Assembly: GCA_031835245.1 (NCBI GenBank)
Contig: JAVKOQ010000189.1
Coordinates: 1 to 64,000, forward strand
Direction of reading: 5' to 3'
DNA length: 64,000 nt
Source: Balamuthia mandrillaris
Taxonomy: Eukaryota; Discosea; Longamoebia; Balamuthiidae
Shown here: piece after piece, positions 1 through 11,103 of the stretch
How positions within the stretch are numbered: the first letter of the stretch is position 1
Layout of the letters: the number at the start of each line of letters is the position of its first letter
Notes under the pieces: model-generated
Seen by the model: the letters and a program-made list of their open reading frames with translations, nothing else
What the model was told of the DNA's origin: nothing
The model's database searches: none
Translations under genes and position numbers: made by a program

Positions 1-773
1 TCCTTCCCATTGCTCTCCTCTACGAAAAGGTTGAACTTCCCTCTGAGCCGTTGGAAGATGATGAAGTCGGCCTGGCTTTCTGGCATGTCGCCGCTGGAGC
101 TCCTTTCGCATTGAGAGTGAGACTCTCGGGGCCTGCTTTGGCCGCAATACTGGGAGAAGCGGGCATCGACGTCACTTTGGATCCTTATGAGCGTGTCGAT
201 TGGAGGATCATCCAACTGCCTCCGCCTGGGCCGGGCCAAGCACCTGGCGGAACAGGAGAACAGCCACCAACAGGAGGAGGAGAACAACCACCTACAGGAA
301 CAGGAGGAGAACAGCCACAAACAGGAGGAGAAGGAGGAGGAGGAGAACAACCGCCAGCAGGGGGAGAAGGAGGCGAAGGAGGCGAAGAACAACCTCCAGC
401 AGGAGGAATGACGGGAGAAGGCCGACGACGGCAAGAAGAGGGCATCGAATTGACCATCGAGCCGGCGGTACCTCAGCAACAAGTGCAGGCGGCGTTGTCA
501 GAGTTTGCTGGCTTTGCGGCGGCTGTTGCAGGTGGCGGTCCTCTGTTCGAGGAGAGCATCGAGATGGCGTTGCGTGAAAACGCTGGAGAGCTGCTGACAG
601 TCTTCATCATCACCGACCCGCCAGAGCTGCAGGCGGCCGCTGGTGGAGGAGGAGGCGTTGCTGCCAGGATCTTCTTTACCAGCTGCGCCACGGACGCTCT
701 TGAAGGCGATGATGGTGATGATGGTGCTGGCGCTGGCTTCATTCTTACCATCACTGAAGCTGATGAGGACTAA
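1..773 (+). CDS. 3' part of an unknown Gly/Glu/Gln-Pro-rich protein (partial)
   Basis: The frame is open from the window edge (codons from base 3) to the TAA at 771-773, so the start lies outside the window. The first candidate start inside is only a TTG at 51. The visible part has a folded-looking N-terminal stretch (LALLYEK-like, then FWHVAAGAPFALRVRLSG). A repetitive linker at about residues 65-125 follows, built from short units such as GGTGEQPPT and GGEGGEEQPPAGG. A second ordered block of about 110 residues comes next, then an acidic tail EGDDGDDGAG..TEADED. I recognise no domain. The repeat uses GGA/GAA/CAA/CCA codons and probably varies in length between strains. The reading frame is secure; the function is unknown. 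Confidence 0.7.
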   Translation, partial: LPIALLYEKVELPSEPLEDDEVGLAFWHVAAGAPFALRVRLSGPALAAILGEAGIDVTLDPYERVDWRIIQLPPPGPGQAPGGTGEQPPTGGGEQPPTGTGGEQPQTGGEGGGGEQPPAGGEGGEGGEEQPPAGGMTGEGRRRQEEGIELTIEPAVPQQQVQAALSEFAGFAAAVAGGGPLFEESIEMALRENAGELLTVFIITDPPELQAAAGGGGGVAARIFFTSCATDALEGDDGDDGAGAGFILTITEADED

Positions 774-1160
774 GTTCTTTGTCCGCGCCTCTCTTCCCCT
801 TTACACGCACCACCCTCTTTTTAACAGATGTTTCTTCTTTTTTTGTTGTTGTTGAATCGAAAAGACTTTCCGTTTTCCAGGCAAAATTTTTTTTGAGTCT
901 CCCTCCCTCTGTGGGCTTGGGTGCCGCGTAGAGGTGGTGGTTACAGGGACCAAAAGAGCAGAAAGAGTCGAAAGCGCAACAACAAAGAAAGAGGAGAGAA
1001 GATGGTGTGGTTCGAAACAAGAAAAAAAAAATGGGGGTTGTCGATAAAGTGTTTAATGTGAGGAATAGGCCAAGGCACACACACCCACACTCACAAAGTC
1101 CATCTCCAGGGGAAGTGCAGTGAAAATAAAGACATTTTTCGTTTCGGGACAAGCAGCAGT
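774..1160. other. Convergent 3'-UTR region, no gene seen
   Basis: This lies between the stop of the Gly-rich protein (+) and the stop of RPL5 (-), so both 3' ends fall here. It holds T- and A-runs (e.g. around 838-850 and 1020-1030) and a short CA-rich run near 1075-1095. No conserved reading frame is visible. Confidence 0.6.
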
Positions 1161-2391
<1,231 letters not shown>

Positions 2392-2594
2392 TGTGTGACG
2401 GCGGCGCTCCTCGACTTCCGCTTCGCTGCGATGGACAGATGATTGCTAATAGGGGAAAAAGAAAGAAAGAAAGCTTTCTTTGGAGGCGCTGCAGAAAGGA
2501 GGGGGATGAGGGGATGCGCGGATCGCAACCACACGAGGGTTTCCCCTTTCCTCGGAGTTTGGATATTCATACATTCCATTCATACCAAACATTC

Positions 2595-2610
2595 TTTTTG
2601 TCGACAAAAA
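2595..2610. promoter_or_regulatory. TTTTTGTCGACAAAAA palindrome, candidate promoter element
   Basis: A perfect 16-bp palindrome centred on GTCGAC, 55 bp before the ATG of the ubiquitin-like gene. The same TGTCGACA core recurs upstream of other genes in this window (3631, 3651, 22892, near 24361 and 24392, 53211). Its role as a binding site is inference. Confidence 0.45.
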
Positions 2611-2665
2611 TGACACAATCCAAAATTAAAAAAATAAAAGAAAAGAAATCGAATAAAGAATAAGA

Positions 2666-2983
2666 ATGAAGTTATCTTTAGCGCAGCTCGGCAAGAAAGG
2701 GGAAGGCGAGGAAGAGGCGGTGAGCTACGCGCAGGAGGCCGACATCTTCGAGCCCCTCGACCTCAAGCTGGAAATGCCGGACGGCACCACCAAGGTCATG
2801 AAATTTACCACCGGGGACACCATCCAGATCATCAAGAAGAGGCTGGAGGCCGAGCACGACATACCCTTCACCTCCGTCGACTGCCTGCTGGACGGGAAGG
2901 TCATGCTGGAGCCCCTCTCCTTGAACGACTTTCCCAACCTTGACAAAAGCAATCCTACCATCCAAGTCAGGGTATTATTCTAG
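2666..2983 (+). CDS. Small ubiquitin-like domain protein
   Basis: Single-exon 105-aa protein starting at ATG 2666, in an A-rich leader. A short acidic N-terminus (GKKGEGEEEAVSYAQEAD) precedes a ubiquitin-like fold at about residues 30-105: LDLKLEMPDGTTKVMKF, then TGDTIQIIKKRLEAEHDIPF, ending TIQVRVLF. The pattern of beta strand, helix with basic residues and terminal strand is that of a ubiquitin superfamily domain. There is no C-terminal Gly-Gly, so it is not a conjugated modifier; more likely it is a stand-alone or adaptor UBL. The family within UBLs is not recognised. Confidence 0.75.
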   Translation: MKLSLAQLGKKGEGEEEAVSYAQEADIFEPLDLKLEMPDGTTKVMKFTTGDTIQIIKKRLEAEHDIPFTSVDCLLDGKVMLEPLSLNDFPNLDKSNPTIQVRVLF

Positions 2984-3314
2984 TTCTCCCCTTTCTTTTT
3001 TTTTTCCATCACACAGGAAGCAAACTTAAATGTTCTCTCTCTCTCTCTCTCTCTCTCTCTGCAGAAACGTGAATAATGTGTATGTACTCTACTGCTGCTC
3101 CTCCTTTCGGTCTACAAAAGAATAAGCTAAAGAAAGGGAGGTGAAGAGGATGGAAAAAAAATGAAGAGGGTGGTATCCGCCACTTCCGTTTTTTTTTTGT
3201 TGGGTGCTTTGAGCGTTGAAACAAAAAAAAAATAATAATAAACTAAAACGAAGCTGTCTGTACTAAAAAGGGTATGCCAAAAAAAAAGGTGCTACACACG
3301 AGTCATCCAGCGCA
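2984..3314. other. Intergenic, with (CT)n tract at 3034-3060
   Basis: 3' flanks of the UBL gene (+) and of mitochondrial L36 (-). A pure (CT)13-14 tract lies at 3034-3060, and A/T homopolymers follow (3191-3200, 3224-3232). Nothing coding is seen. Confidence 0.6.
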
Positions 3315-3527
3315 TCACGTAGAAGGATGATTGACCTGCAAGAAATAGTTTAGCGTAAATCTATCCACCGGCAAAAAAGGCAGTGCATGATTTGTAGGCG
3401 CGGTTACCTTTCCTTTCTGTGCCTGTTTGTGCCTCGCGTTTTCGGAGCAGTAGACGTAGTTGCGGTTCTTCCGTTTGACCACCCGGCAGTGCACGCAGAT
3501 CCTTCGAATGGCCACTCGGTACTTCAT
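3315..3527 (-). CDS. Mitochondrial-type ribosomal protein bL36
   Basis: Two exons, 3408-3527 and 3315-3335, with a 72-nt intron. They encode about 46 aa: MKYRVAIRRICVHC, then VVKRKNRNYVYCSENARHKQ. The bL36 zinc-ribbon pattern C-x2-C-x(12)-C-x4-H is present, with the usual MKxR start and the KHKQxQ-like end. A nuclear gene for bL36 would serve the mitochondrial large subunit. The intron length is a multiple of three, so the frame is open through it. The frame also stays open upstream to an ATG at 3659, which would add 44 Arg-rich residues resembling a targeting peptide. I prefer 3527 because two TGTCGACA palindromes at 3631 and 3651 would otherwise lie in coding sequence, but the longer form is possible. 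Confidence 0.8.
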   Translation of the reverse strand: MKYRVAIRRICVHCRVVKRKNRNYVYCSENARHKQAQKGKVTAPTNHALPFLPVDRFTLNYFLQVNHPST

Positions 3528-3630
3528 CCTTTTTTTCCCTCTTTGTGCAGCTGGCCCCCCTCTCCTTCTTTTGCTCCGCTCTTCCGACCTTTTTTTTCGA
3601 ACGAACTCTCTACCCCTCAAGCACGCGACG

Positions 3631-3658
3631 TGTCGACACGGATAACGTCGTGTCGACA
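3631..3658. promoter_or_regulatory. Tandem TGTCGACA palindromes upstream of bL36m
   Basis: TGTCGACA occurs at 3631-3638 and again at 3651-3658, exactly 20 bp apart (two helical turns), about 104-124 bp before the preferred bL36 start. Candidate transcription-factor site pair; see also 22876-22899 and 24361-24399. Confidence 0.4.
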
Positions 3659-3659
3659 T

Positions 3660-4007
3660 TGCTGCGGAGTGTTGATCTTAGATCAGACGGTGTAAATTTT
3701 TTGTAGACAAAATGCAGATTGATCCGATCTAAAATTTTTGCGGACACGATGAGTTAATTAATAAACCGCAGAGCACGGTTGTGTGGCTGGCAAAGAGAAG
3801 AAGACAGGTGGTGCGTTGTTGTGGTGGTGGTGGGTGGGCGTTGTTGTGGTGGTGTGCGTTCGGGTGTTGTTTTTCCCCCTTTTTGTTCGTTGGTGGTCTG
3901 TCAAAGAAGTCTGTTTTATTGTGCTCGTTTTCGTTTTTTAATTGTTTCCTTCGTTATTAAATACCGCCAGAAGAACCAGTACAAGGAGAGGAAAAAAAAA
4001 AGCAAAG
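3660..4007. other. Divergent promoter region between bL36m (-) and the Cys-rich membrane protein (+)
   Basis: No gene seen. It contains GT-rich stretches (3808-3860), T-runs and an AT-rich segment at 3695-3770. Transcription of the two flanking genes should start here. Confidence 0.5.
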
Positions 4008-5227
4008 ATGCGACAACCGGGTTCCACACAACGGATTTCTTCTTTCACTCCATCATCATCTCCTTCTTCTTCTCTCCTTTCCCTCCTCTTCTTTTCCCTT
4101 CTCGTCTTCTCCCTCCTTGCCTCTGCCTCCGCCTCGCTCTGCTCGGGGAAGCAACTGCAGAGCTGCTGCATAGAAAACCTGAACGGCTGCGGGGGCTGCA
4201 GCGACCCCTCCATCCAGGCCTGCGTCTGCGACCTGGACCCAAGCTGCTGCGAGGACGTTTGGGACAGCCTCTGCGTCACGCTGGCCACTTCTGAGTGCAC
4301 GGTTTCCTCCTCCCGCGAGGAAAGGAGGGCCAGGGGAGAGGGGCTGATAGGCAGAGGAAGGGGGAAAGAGGAGGACCTGTTTCGCTGCGAGGGGCAGTGC
4401 TTGGACTTTTCCTGCCGGGAGGCCTCTGCTTGTGCAGGATGTAACAGTGTCGCAGTGGAGAAATGTGTGTGCGAAGAAAAGGGGCGGAAAGGATGTTGTG
4501 AGACACAATGGGGAGAAATTTGTGTCCAGACCGCACTGGAACATTGCAGCGAATTACTTCCGGACGAGAGCAGCAGCGAAGGTATTTTCTTCATCCTGTT
4601 TTCAATTCTTTTTGGTTTTTCCCTTGCTTATCCTTGTTCTTAATCCTACTTTTCTCTCATCGTTCCTTTTCCTTCTTTCTTCCTTTTGTTTATTTCATTT
4701 ATTCTCTTCCTTCTTCCTTCTTTCTTTCAGCGTCTTCTTTTTCTTCCTCTTCTTCCTTCTCGTTCTTCTCATCCTCATCCTCATCTTCCCTTCCCGCTCC
4801 TCCTTCTCCCTCCACCTCAACAGAAAGGGACCCATTCCGCTTTGTCATCTCCTCCATCACCGTCGGCGGGCTGCTCGCATTGGCCGCTCTCTTTTGCATC
4901 GGCTTGGCGCTCTACCTGATGATCGCCATCATAAAACGCGTTCGTGGCAACACCGCCAACGACACCGAACGTTTTCTTCGTTTTCCGATGGACACTTTTG
5001 AGCAGGATGGAGAAGCAGAAGACGAAGACGAAGACGACGGCGATGCGGAGGCCGGACGACGTCCCAGAGCTCCTCCCGTTCAACCCAAGTTCACATTGGT
5101 GGAAGATGAAGATGATGACGAAGAAGAAAAAGATGATGATGAAGAGGAGGGAGGTGAAGAAGAAGATGGAGAAGAAGAAGACGGCGGAGACGACGAAGAA
5201 GAAATACGAGACGAAGAGGAAAAATAA
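4008..5227 (+). CDS. Cys-rich type I membrane protein with two repeated CC/W modules
   Basis: Two exons, 4008-4581 and 4731-5227, give 356 aa from ATG 4008. Residues about 20-45 form a hydrophobic signal sequence (LLSLLFFSLLVFSLLASASA). Two related Cys modules follow, at about residues 48-95 and 125-180. Each reads roughly C-x-GC..., then [QK]-x-C-x-C, then CC-E-x2-W-x2-[LI]-C-V (e.g. PSCCEDVWDSLCV and KGCCETQWGEICV). A Ser-rich linker leads to one TM segment (ISSITVGGLLALAALFCIGL). The roughly 120-residue cytoplasmic tail is extremely acidic, with D/E runs. The topology suggests a cell-surface binding or adhesion protein with a charged tail. The module is a duplicated unit not tied here to a named family. 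Confidence 0.8.
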
Positions 5228-5575
5228 TATTTTTGTTTTTGCTATCGGGGAATTTTAAAAAAAGACCCGACAAAATGTACCTATTGGCCAAATTAATGAA
5301 AGTTATCCAAATTTGGAATAATTCGCGTAAATGAATTGCAACGCAATTAACAAATATTGCTATTGATTGCTAGGTACTTTATTTTATTTTTTTTGGGAGG
5401 GAATCTTATTTCAGTGGTGTCCTGAAGCAGCAGAGAAGAACAAGGAGAAAGGGTTTGTTTGCTTTGCTTGAAAAAAAAAAGAACGGTTATTCCTCGAGTT
5501 CTTTATTATTCGTTTGTGTTCAACAAAAAGGTTAAAAAAAAAACGAAAAAACAGAAAAGCTATAGTAACGGATAG
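5228..5575 (+). other. Intergenic/5' leader of the ABCG gene
   Basis: AT-rich spacer with homopolymers and no reading frame of note. The A-rich stretch just before 5576 (about 5530-5560) looks like a leader. Confidence 0.5.
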
Positions 5576-7630
5576 ATGGAAGGCAAAGGAGAGGAGGTGG
5601 ACCAGGAGCTGGACCAAGTGCTTGGCCGCTTGAGCCGCGCTTCCAGCGTGGGCGCAAGAGACGATATCGCACGCCCTTCCGACCCATCCCAAAAGAAGAG
5701 CCACAAAAAAGAAGAGAAGAAAAACAAAAAGAAGGACAACAACAAGTCCTCCGCGAAGAACGAAGAGAACAAGAAGGAGAAAGAGAAACAAAAAGACGGC
5801 AAAGATGGAGAGGGAAAAGAAGAGAGGCCTTCTTCTCACCCTCGCCCGCACCAACACCGGTCTCTTCGTCGACAACCCTCTCGTCACCGTTCCCTCCGTC
5901 GACATGCGCATGGCACCGCGCGAAGAAGAAAGCAGCCACCAGAGAACGACGGAGAGACCGAAAGCAAAAATGAAAACGAAAGCGAAGGCAAAGACGGACA
6001 AAAGGAGAGAAGGGAGCGTCACCATCATTCCCTGCGAAGACGAGGGAGAGGAACGTACGGAAGGCACGGAACCCGTCGCGAACGTTCGAGGAGGAGAGAG
6101 GAACAGTTCTCGGAGAGCGCGGCGCGGTTAAAGTCCTCGGAGGACATCATCTCCTCCGACGAGAACGAAGAAGACGACAAGAAAAAGCTCAGTTTCAGCC
6201 GGGTGGTAGGCGTTCGAAAGTACTCCGATGCCATCGTGCGCGGGGAGGAAGACGAGGTGGAAAGAAGAGGAGAAGAGGAGGGCAAGAGGAAGGAAAAGAA
6301 GCAAAAGAAGAAGAAGAAGAAGAGAGAAGCGGAGGAGGATGAGGATGGCATTAAGGACAACTCCTCTTCGGGCGGAGCCACCTCTTCGGGCTCTTTTGCG
6401 CGGCCGAAACTGAGTGCGTCTGTGTATCGTGTGGACTCGAATGTGTTCGGCCGACCTTCTTCATCCTCGGATAAAGTCGATAAAGACGACCGCAGGGGAC
6501 ATCACGGCGGAAGACATGGCAGAAGAAGGGAGGACGACTACACCGATGAGAGCGACTACAGCGACGAGTACTACAGCGACGAAGACGGCAGCTACTCCTC
6601 TTACACCTACTCGGACGACGAGTCCTACACCTACTACTCGGATGAGGACTACAGCAGCTACACCGACTCCTATACCTACTCCGACTCGTACACCTACTCG
6701 GACGACTACTCCGATGAAGACGATTACTCGGACGACTATTCGGAGGAGGACGACTCGAAGCAACCTCAAAATAAGGAGGGCGACAAGAAAGCGGGCGAAG
6801 AAGACAAAGAAGGAGAGAAGGAGGAAAGCCATAAAGCCGTGGCCGGGACCACCTCGAGAAGAAACGGCACGCACAGAGGAACACACGGCAGAGGGACCAG
6901 GAGAGGAGGAAATGATACTCATCGTGGAACTCATAGAGGAACCTATCGAGGAACTCACGGCAGAAACGGCGGAACGTACGGCAGAGGAACTCATGGAAGA
7001 GGGACCCGAAGGGGTCAGACGCATGGAAGGAGGAACCGTGCTCTCTCTGCGCTGATGGTGCGTGGCGTCAGCGCTCGCAGCTTGGGCTACTTCTCCATCA
7101 AAGTGAAGAACACGATGGACAAGGAGGACAACATCCTTCGCAGCCGGTTAGAGGAGAGCAGCAGTACCAATAACGTCTTGAAGGCGACGACCATCAAGAC
7201 GAGAACCGTTGGAGTCTACCTGACATGGCATAACATCAACTATACGGTGGAGGTGCCGAAGAAGAAGCACATTCAAGGCTCGGCTTCCACGAACGGAGGA
7301 AGAAAGAGGGATGCAACGGCCAATGCCCAAGAAAGGGAGGCCAGAGAAATGGAAGAGCTGAAAAAGAGTGGAAAGAGACTCAAGGGAGAAGGGGATGGCG
7401 AAGAGGAGGATGCAGCGGATGTAGAGAAAGGAGAAGGGATGTTGAAGGATGTGCCGGAGAGGAAGAACTGGTTGGCTCGGATGTGGAGCACCATTCGACC
7501 GCCGAAACACACGCAGCAGATCTTGCACAATGTTTCTGGATATGTAAAGCCTGGAGAGATGATTGCTTTGATGGGTAAATGCCTTCTTTGCTGTTGTCCT
7601 ATGTTGTTTTTTCGTTTTATACTTATGTTT

Positions 7631-7671
<41 letters not shown>

Positions 7672-10304
7672 CTCCTCCGCTAGGTCCATCTGGTGCTGGT
7701 AAAAGTGAGTATTCATTGCCCTTTCTTTCTTTCTTGTCGTTTCTTGTCGTTTCTTTCTTTCTTTCTTTCTTGTCGTTTCTTTCTTCTTCCTTTCTTTCTT
7801 TCTTCTTTCATTTGCCAAACGTTTTTTGTTGTTTTTAACAACCTCAGGTACCTTGTTGGACATTTTGGCCAAGCGAAAACAATCAGGAGAAATCACCGGA
7901 ACCATTCGCTTCAACGGACTGGAAAGACCCAAGCTGTTCAAGCGAATGGCGGGCTATGTGGAGCAGAAGGATGTGCTCTTGGAATCTCTCACCGTTCGTC
8001 AGGTGCTGCATTATGTTGCTCTCTTCAAGCTGCCTCAAGGCATGCCTCGCCATGAGAAAATGAAACGAGTAAGCATTCCTTCTTAATTCTTGCTCTTGCT
8101 TCTCTTCCTTCTTCTGACTCGTCTGTTTCGTTGCAAGGTGGAAGAGGTTATTGAAGACCTTGGCTTGCAGAGATGCGCCGACACGATCATTGGTGGTGAG
8201 AAGTTACGTGGTATATCCGGAGGACAAGCAAAGCGTGTCAACATCGCTATGGAGCTTATCTCCAATCCATGTATGTGGGCTCTTGAGCATGCATTCTTTT
8301 TCTTCTCGTTCGTTATTGCTTACATCTATTTTTCCCTATTCATAACAAACGAACAAAGCCGTTCTTTTCTTGGACGAACCCACCTCTGGTTTGGACTCTG
8401 CCACGAGCTTCGAAGTCATGTCGCTTGTGCGAAAGATCGCCGACCAAGCCCACAGCATCATAGTCACCATCCATCAGCCCAGCGCTGAGGTCTTTGAGCT
8501 GTTTGACAAAGTGTTCATCATGGCCAAGGGCAACGTCGTCTACTTTGGCCCTGCCAAGTATGCCGTTCGCTATTTCGGTACTCGCGTTCTCTTTGTAACA
8601 GTTTATGTCTTTAGTTTTTTTCTTATCATTGTTTTCTGTTTATAACAGAGAAAATGGGATTTGTGAAGCCACGAAACATGAATCCAGCTGACTTTATGAG
8701 TATGTCTCCTTCTCCTTCTCCTTCTCCTTCTCCTTCTCCTTCTCCTTCTCCTTCTCCTTCTCCTTCTCCTTCTCCTTCTCCTTCTCCTTCTCCTTCTCCT
8801 TCCTTCTCCTTCTCCTTCTCCTTCTCCTTCTCCTTCTCCTTCTCCTTCTCCTTCTCCTTCTCCTTCTCCTTCTCCTTCTCCTTCTCCTTCTCCTTCTCCT
8901 TCTCCTTCTCTGATCCCATTTTTTCCCTCCTTTCAACGAACTATAGTGAATGCTTTGGAAAGACCAAAAGGACAAACAGTGGAAGGACCAGAGCTGACCG
9001 TTGCGGACTTTGTGCAAACCTACAACGAAAGTCCCATCAAACAACTGGTCGACAGCCGCTGCGAAGACGCCGAGCAAGAGAAGGACGGCGATGCTCAGAA
9101 GCTCATCCTTCCTTTCGCGGATGGCAAGAAAGGAGGAAACCAACTCTACGCCACCACCGCGTGGTTCGCTCTGTTGGTGATGCTTTGGAGGACGTTCCAT
9201 GTTTGCATCAAGGACAAGGACTTTTGGATCAGTCGAGTGTTGACGCACTTCATTGTCGGAGTGGTGCTTGCCTCGATGTACTTTCAGCTTGATAACGACT
9301 TGGACGGAGCCAGCAATCGAACGGCCAGCTTGTTCTTTTGTTTGGTTTATGTCGGATTCTCTAGCCAAGGCTTCGTTGGACCATGTACGTGACTTGTTTC
9401 CTGCTTCCTCTCCTTCTTTCTACGTCTCCCTCTTCTTCTTCTTGTTCTTCTTGTGCTTCTTCTTCTTCTTCTTCTTCCGTCTCTTGCTTTTTCTAGCTTC
9501 TTCTTCTCTTGTTTTCTTTCCTCTTTCTTTCCTCTCTTCTTTCTTGACAGAAAGCACTCTCTATTCAACACCCAACAGTGGTGGATGAACGTAAGCTCTT
9601 CTATCGTGAATATCTCAGTGCGACATATCGAGTATCAACCTACTATCTCGCCAAAATATTGGTGGAAGTGCCGTTTGGTTTCGCTGGTGGCCTTCTCTTC
9701 TGCGTGGTGACCTACTGGGGCATCGGTTTCAACGACGAGATCGACCGCTTCCTCTACTATGTCATCATCATCATCATGTTCGTGTTCATGACCATTTCGG
9801 TGGCCCAGTTTTGTGCTGCTTTGGCGCCCAACTCGTTGATAGCGGCCAGCATATTGCCCATCATCGTCATGCTTTCTTTGCTGTTTTGTGGATTCTTGTT
9901 GAGGAAGGATGACAGTAAGTTTTTCCATCTCTCTCTTTCTCTCTCTCTGGTTCTTTGAAGTTGAACTCACTTCATTGCTATCTTATCCAATCACCACAAC
10001 AGTCCCTCCTTATTGGCTTTGGATGCATTACCTGTCGTTCTACAAGTACGCCTTCGAGGGAATCATCATCAACGAGTTCAGGGGCAGCACCATCGACTGT
10101 GGTTATAACCCTGACGACATTCCTAGCGAATGCCTCATCGAGATTCCAGTGGAGTGCACTGGCTCGGGAGAGCAGGTCATAGAGAGCCTTGGTTTTGAGG
10201 ACGTGGAGAAGTGGTGGAGCGCGTTGGTCATGGTCGGCTTTTTGTGTTTGTTCAACTGTGGAACGTACCTGTCGCTGCGATGGATTCGGCATCTCAACAA
10301 CTAG
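5576..10304 (+). CDS. ABCG-family half-transporter with a long repetitive N-terminal extension
   Basis: Nine exons: 5576-7574, 7684-7704, 7848-8068, 8138-8270, 8359-8577, 8649-8699, 8947-9384, 9579-9914 and 10003-10304, encoding 1239 aa. The ABC core begins near residue 540. Walker A GPSGAGKST is split over exons 1-3, with a 21-nt microexon carrying its centre. The Q-loop region is VEQKDVLLESLTVRQ, the signature ISGGQAKRVNIAMELI, Walker B VLFLDEPTSGLDSA and the H-loop IIVTIHQPS. Six TM segments follow, and the order NBD-TMD is that of ABCG. The N-terminal 540 residues are unusual: charged K/E/R stretches, then a D/Y/S repeat (SYTYSDD-type, about 325-395), then an RGTHGRGT-type basic repeat (about 430-485). 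Substrate unknown; location presumably plasma or vacuolar membrane. Confidence 0.93.
8704..8910 (+). repeat. (TCTCCT)n hexanucleotide satellite inside ABCG intron 6
   Basis: About 34 units of TCTCCT with one interruption near 8800 fill most of the 247-nt intron between exons 6 and 7. Both strands stay open through it (Pro-Ser or Glu-Lys runs), which creates false long reading frames. Copy number is probably polymorphic. Confidence 0.9.
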
Positions 10305-10348
10305 TGGTGGAATAGCAAAAAAAAAAAAAAAACCACCAAAAAAAGGAG

Positions 10349-10384
<36 letters not shown>

Positions 10385-10570
10385 AATACTGAGAAAAGAG
10401 TAGAACAAACGCTTGTCCACCAGTTCAAAATAAAAAAAAACGTGTACTTTGCATTCATCTCCTTGCCGCGCTGATGCCAAAGCAGGTAGTGTGCTGCTTG
10501 AGTTTTTTTTGTTGGCCAAACAATTATTTTTTCTTTTGTTGGCTACTTTTGATGAATCTTAAATGCGAAA

Positions 10571-10641
10571 GCGTCATTGGTGTAGTGGCAGCATATTAGC
10601 CTTCCAAGCTGAGGACCCGGGTTCGACTCCCGGATGACGCA
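10571..10641 (+). tRNA. tRNA-Gly (anticodon TCC)
   Basis: 71-nt tRNA without intron. The acceptor stem GCGTCAT/ATGACGC is perfect and the discriminator is A. The anticodon arm TTAGC-CTTCCAA-GCTGA gives anticodon TCC. The T arm contains GGTTCGACTCC (B box). A T-run follows directly at 10642 as Pol III terminator. An identical inverted copy lies at 10965-11035. Confidence 0.95.
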
Positions 10642-10964
10642 TTTTTTGACATATCCGGTTTTTTTTTGGTTTGCCATAGATTGGGCTTGCATATGTTTTG
10701 TTTTTTATTGCTAAAAAAATCCCTAACTCAAAAGAGCTGTCTAGAGGATGATGTTCACACGGGTAATACCTCACAAGCAGCGACATTGTAACCACAACAT
10801 GAAAATAAAATACAAAAAAAAAAAACATAAACAAACAACCCGAAGCCATGAACCAGCGACCGCAGTCTCCTCGCTTTCGGATTTCAGTGTTGCTATCATA
10901 CAGAATAAAAAAAAATGTAACAGAAAATGCAGGCTTTTATTGACAAAGTCCAGAACCAAAAAAA
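10642..10964. other. 323-bp spacer between inverted tRNA-Gly genes
   Basis: AT-rich spacer with T- or A-runs at both edges that serve as terminators for the two convergent tRNA genes. No other gene is seen. Confidence 0.6.
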
Positions 10965-11035
10965 TGCGTCATCCGGGAGTCGAACCCGGGTCCTCAGCTT
11001 GGAAGGCTAATATGCTGCCACTACACCAATGACGC
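10965..11035 (-). tRNA. tRNA-Gly (anticodon TCC), inverted identical copy
   Basis: Its 71 nt are identical to the tRNA at 10571-10641 but on the opposite strand, with the two 3' ends facing each other across 323 bp. A T-run follows the 3' end on the minus strand. The pair forms a perfect 71-bp inverted repeat. Confidence 0.95.
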
Positions 11036-11103
11036 TTGCTTAATTAACAAGTATTTCCTTGAAGTGCAAACGCCAACCCAAACGCTAGACGAGGGTTGGC
11101 TTT

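Noticed and set aside
8626-9368. Long open frames on both strands over 8.6-9.4 kb
   Set aside because: They run through the TCTCCT satellite in ABCG intron 6; the codons are pure repeat and the flanks match ABCG exons in another frame.
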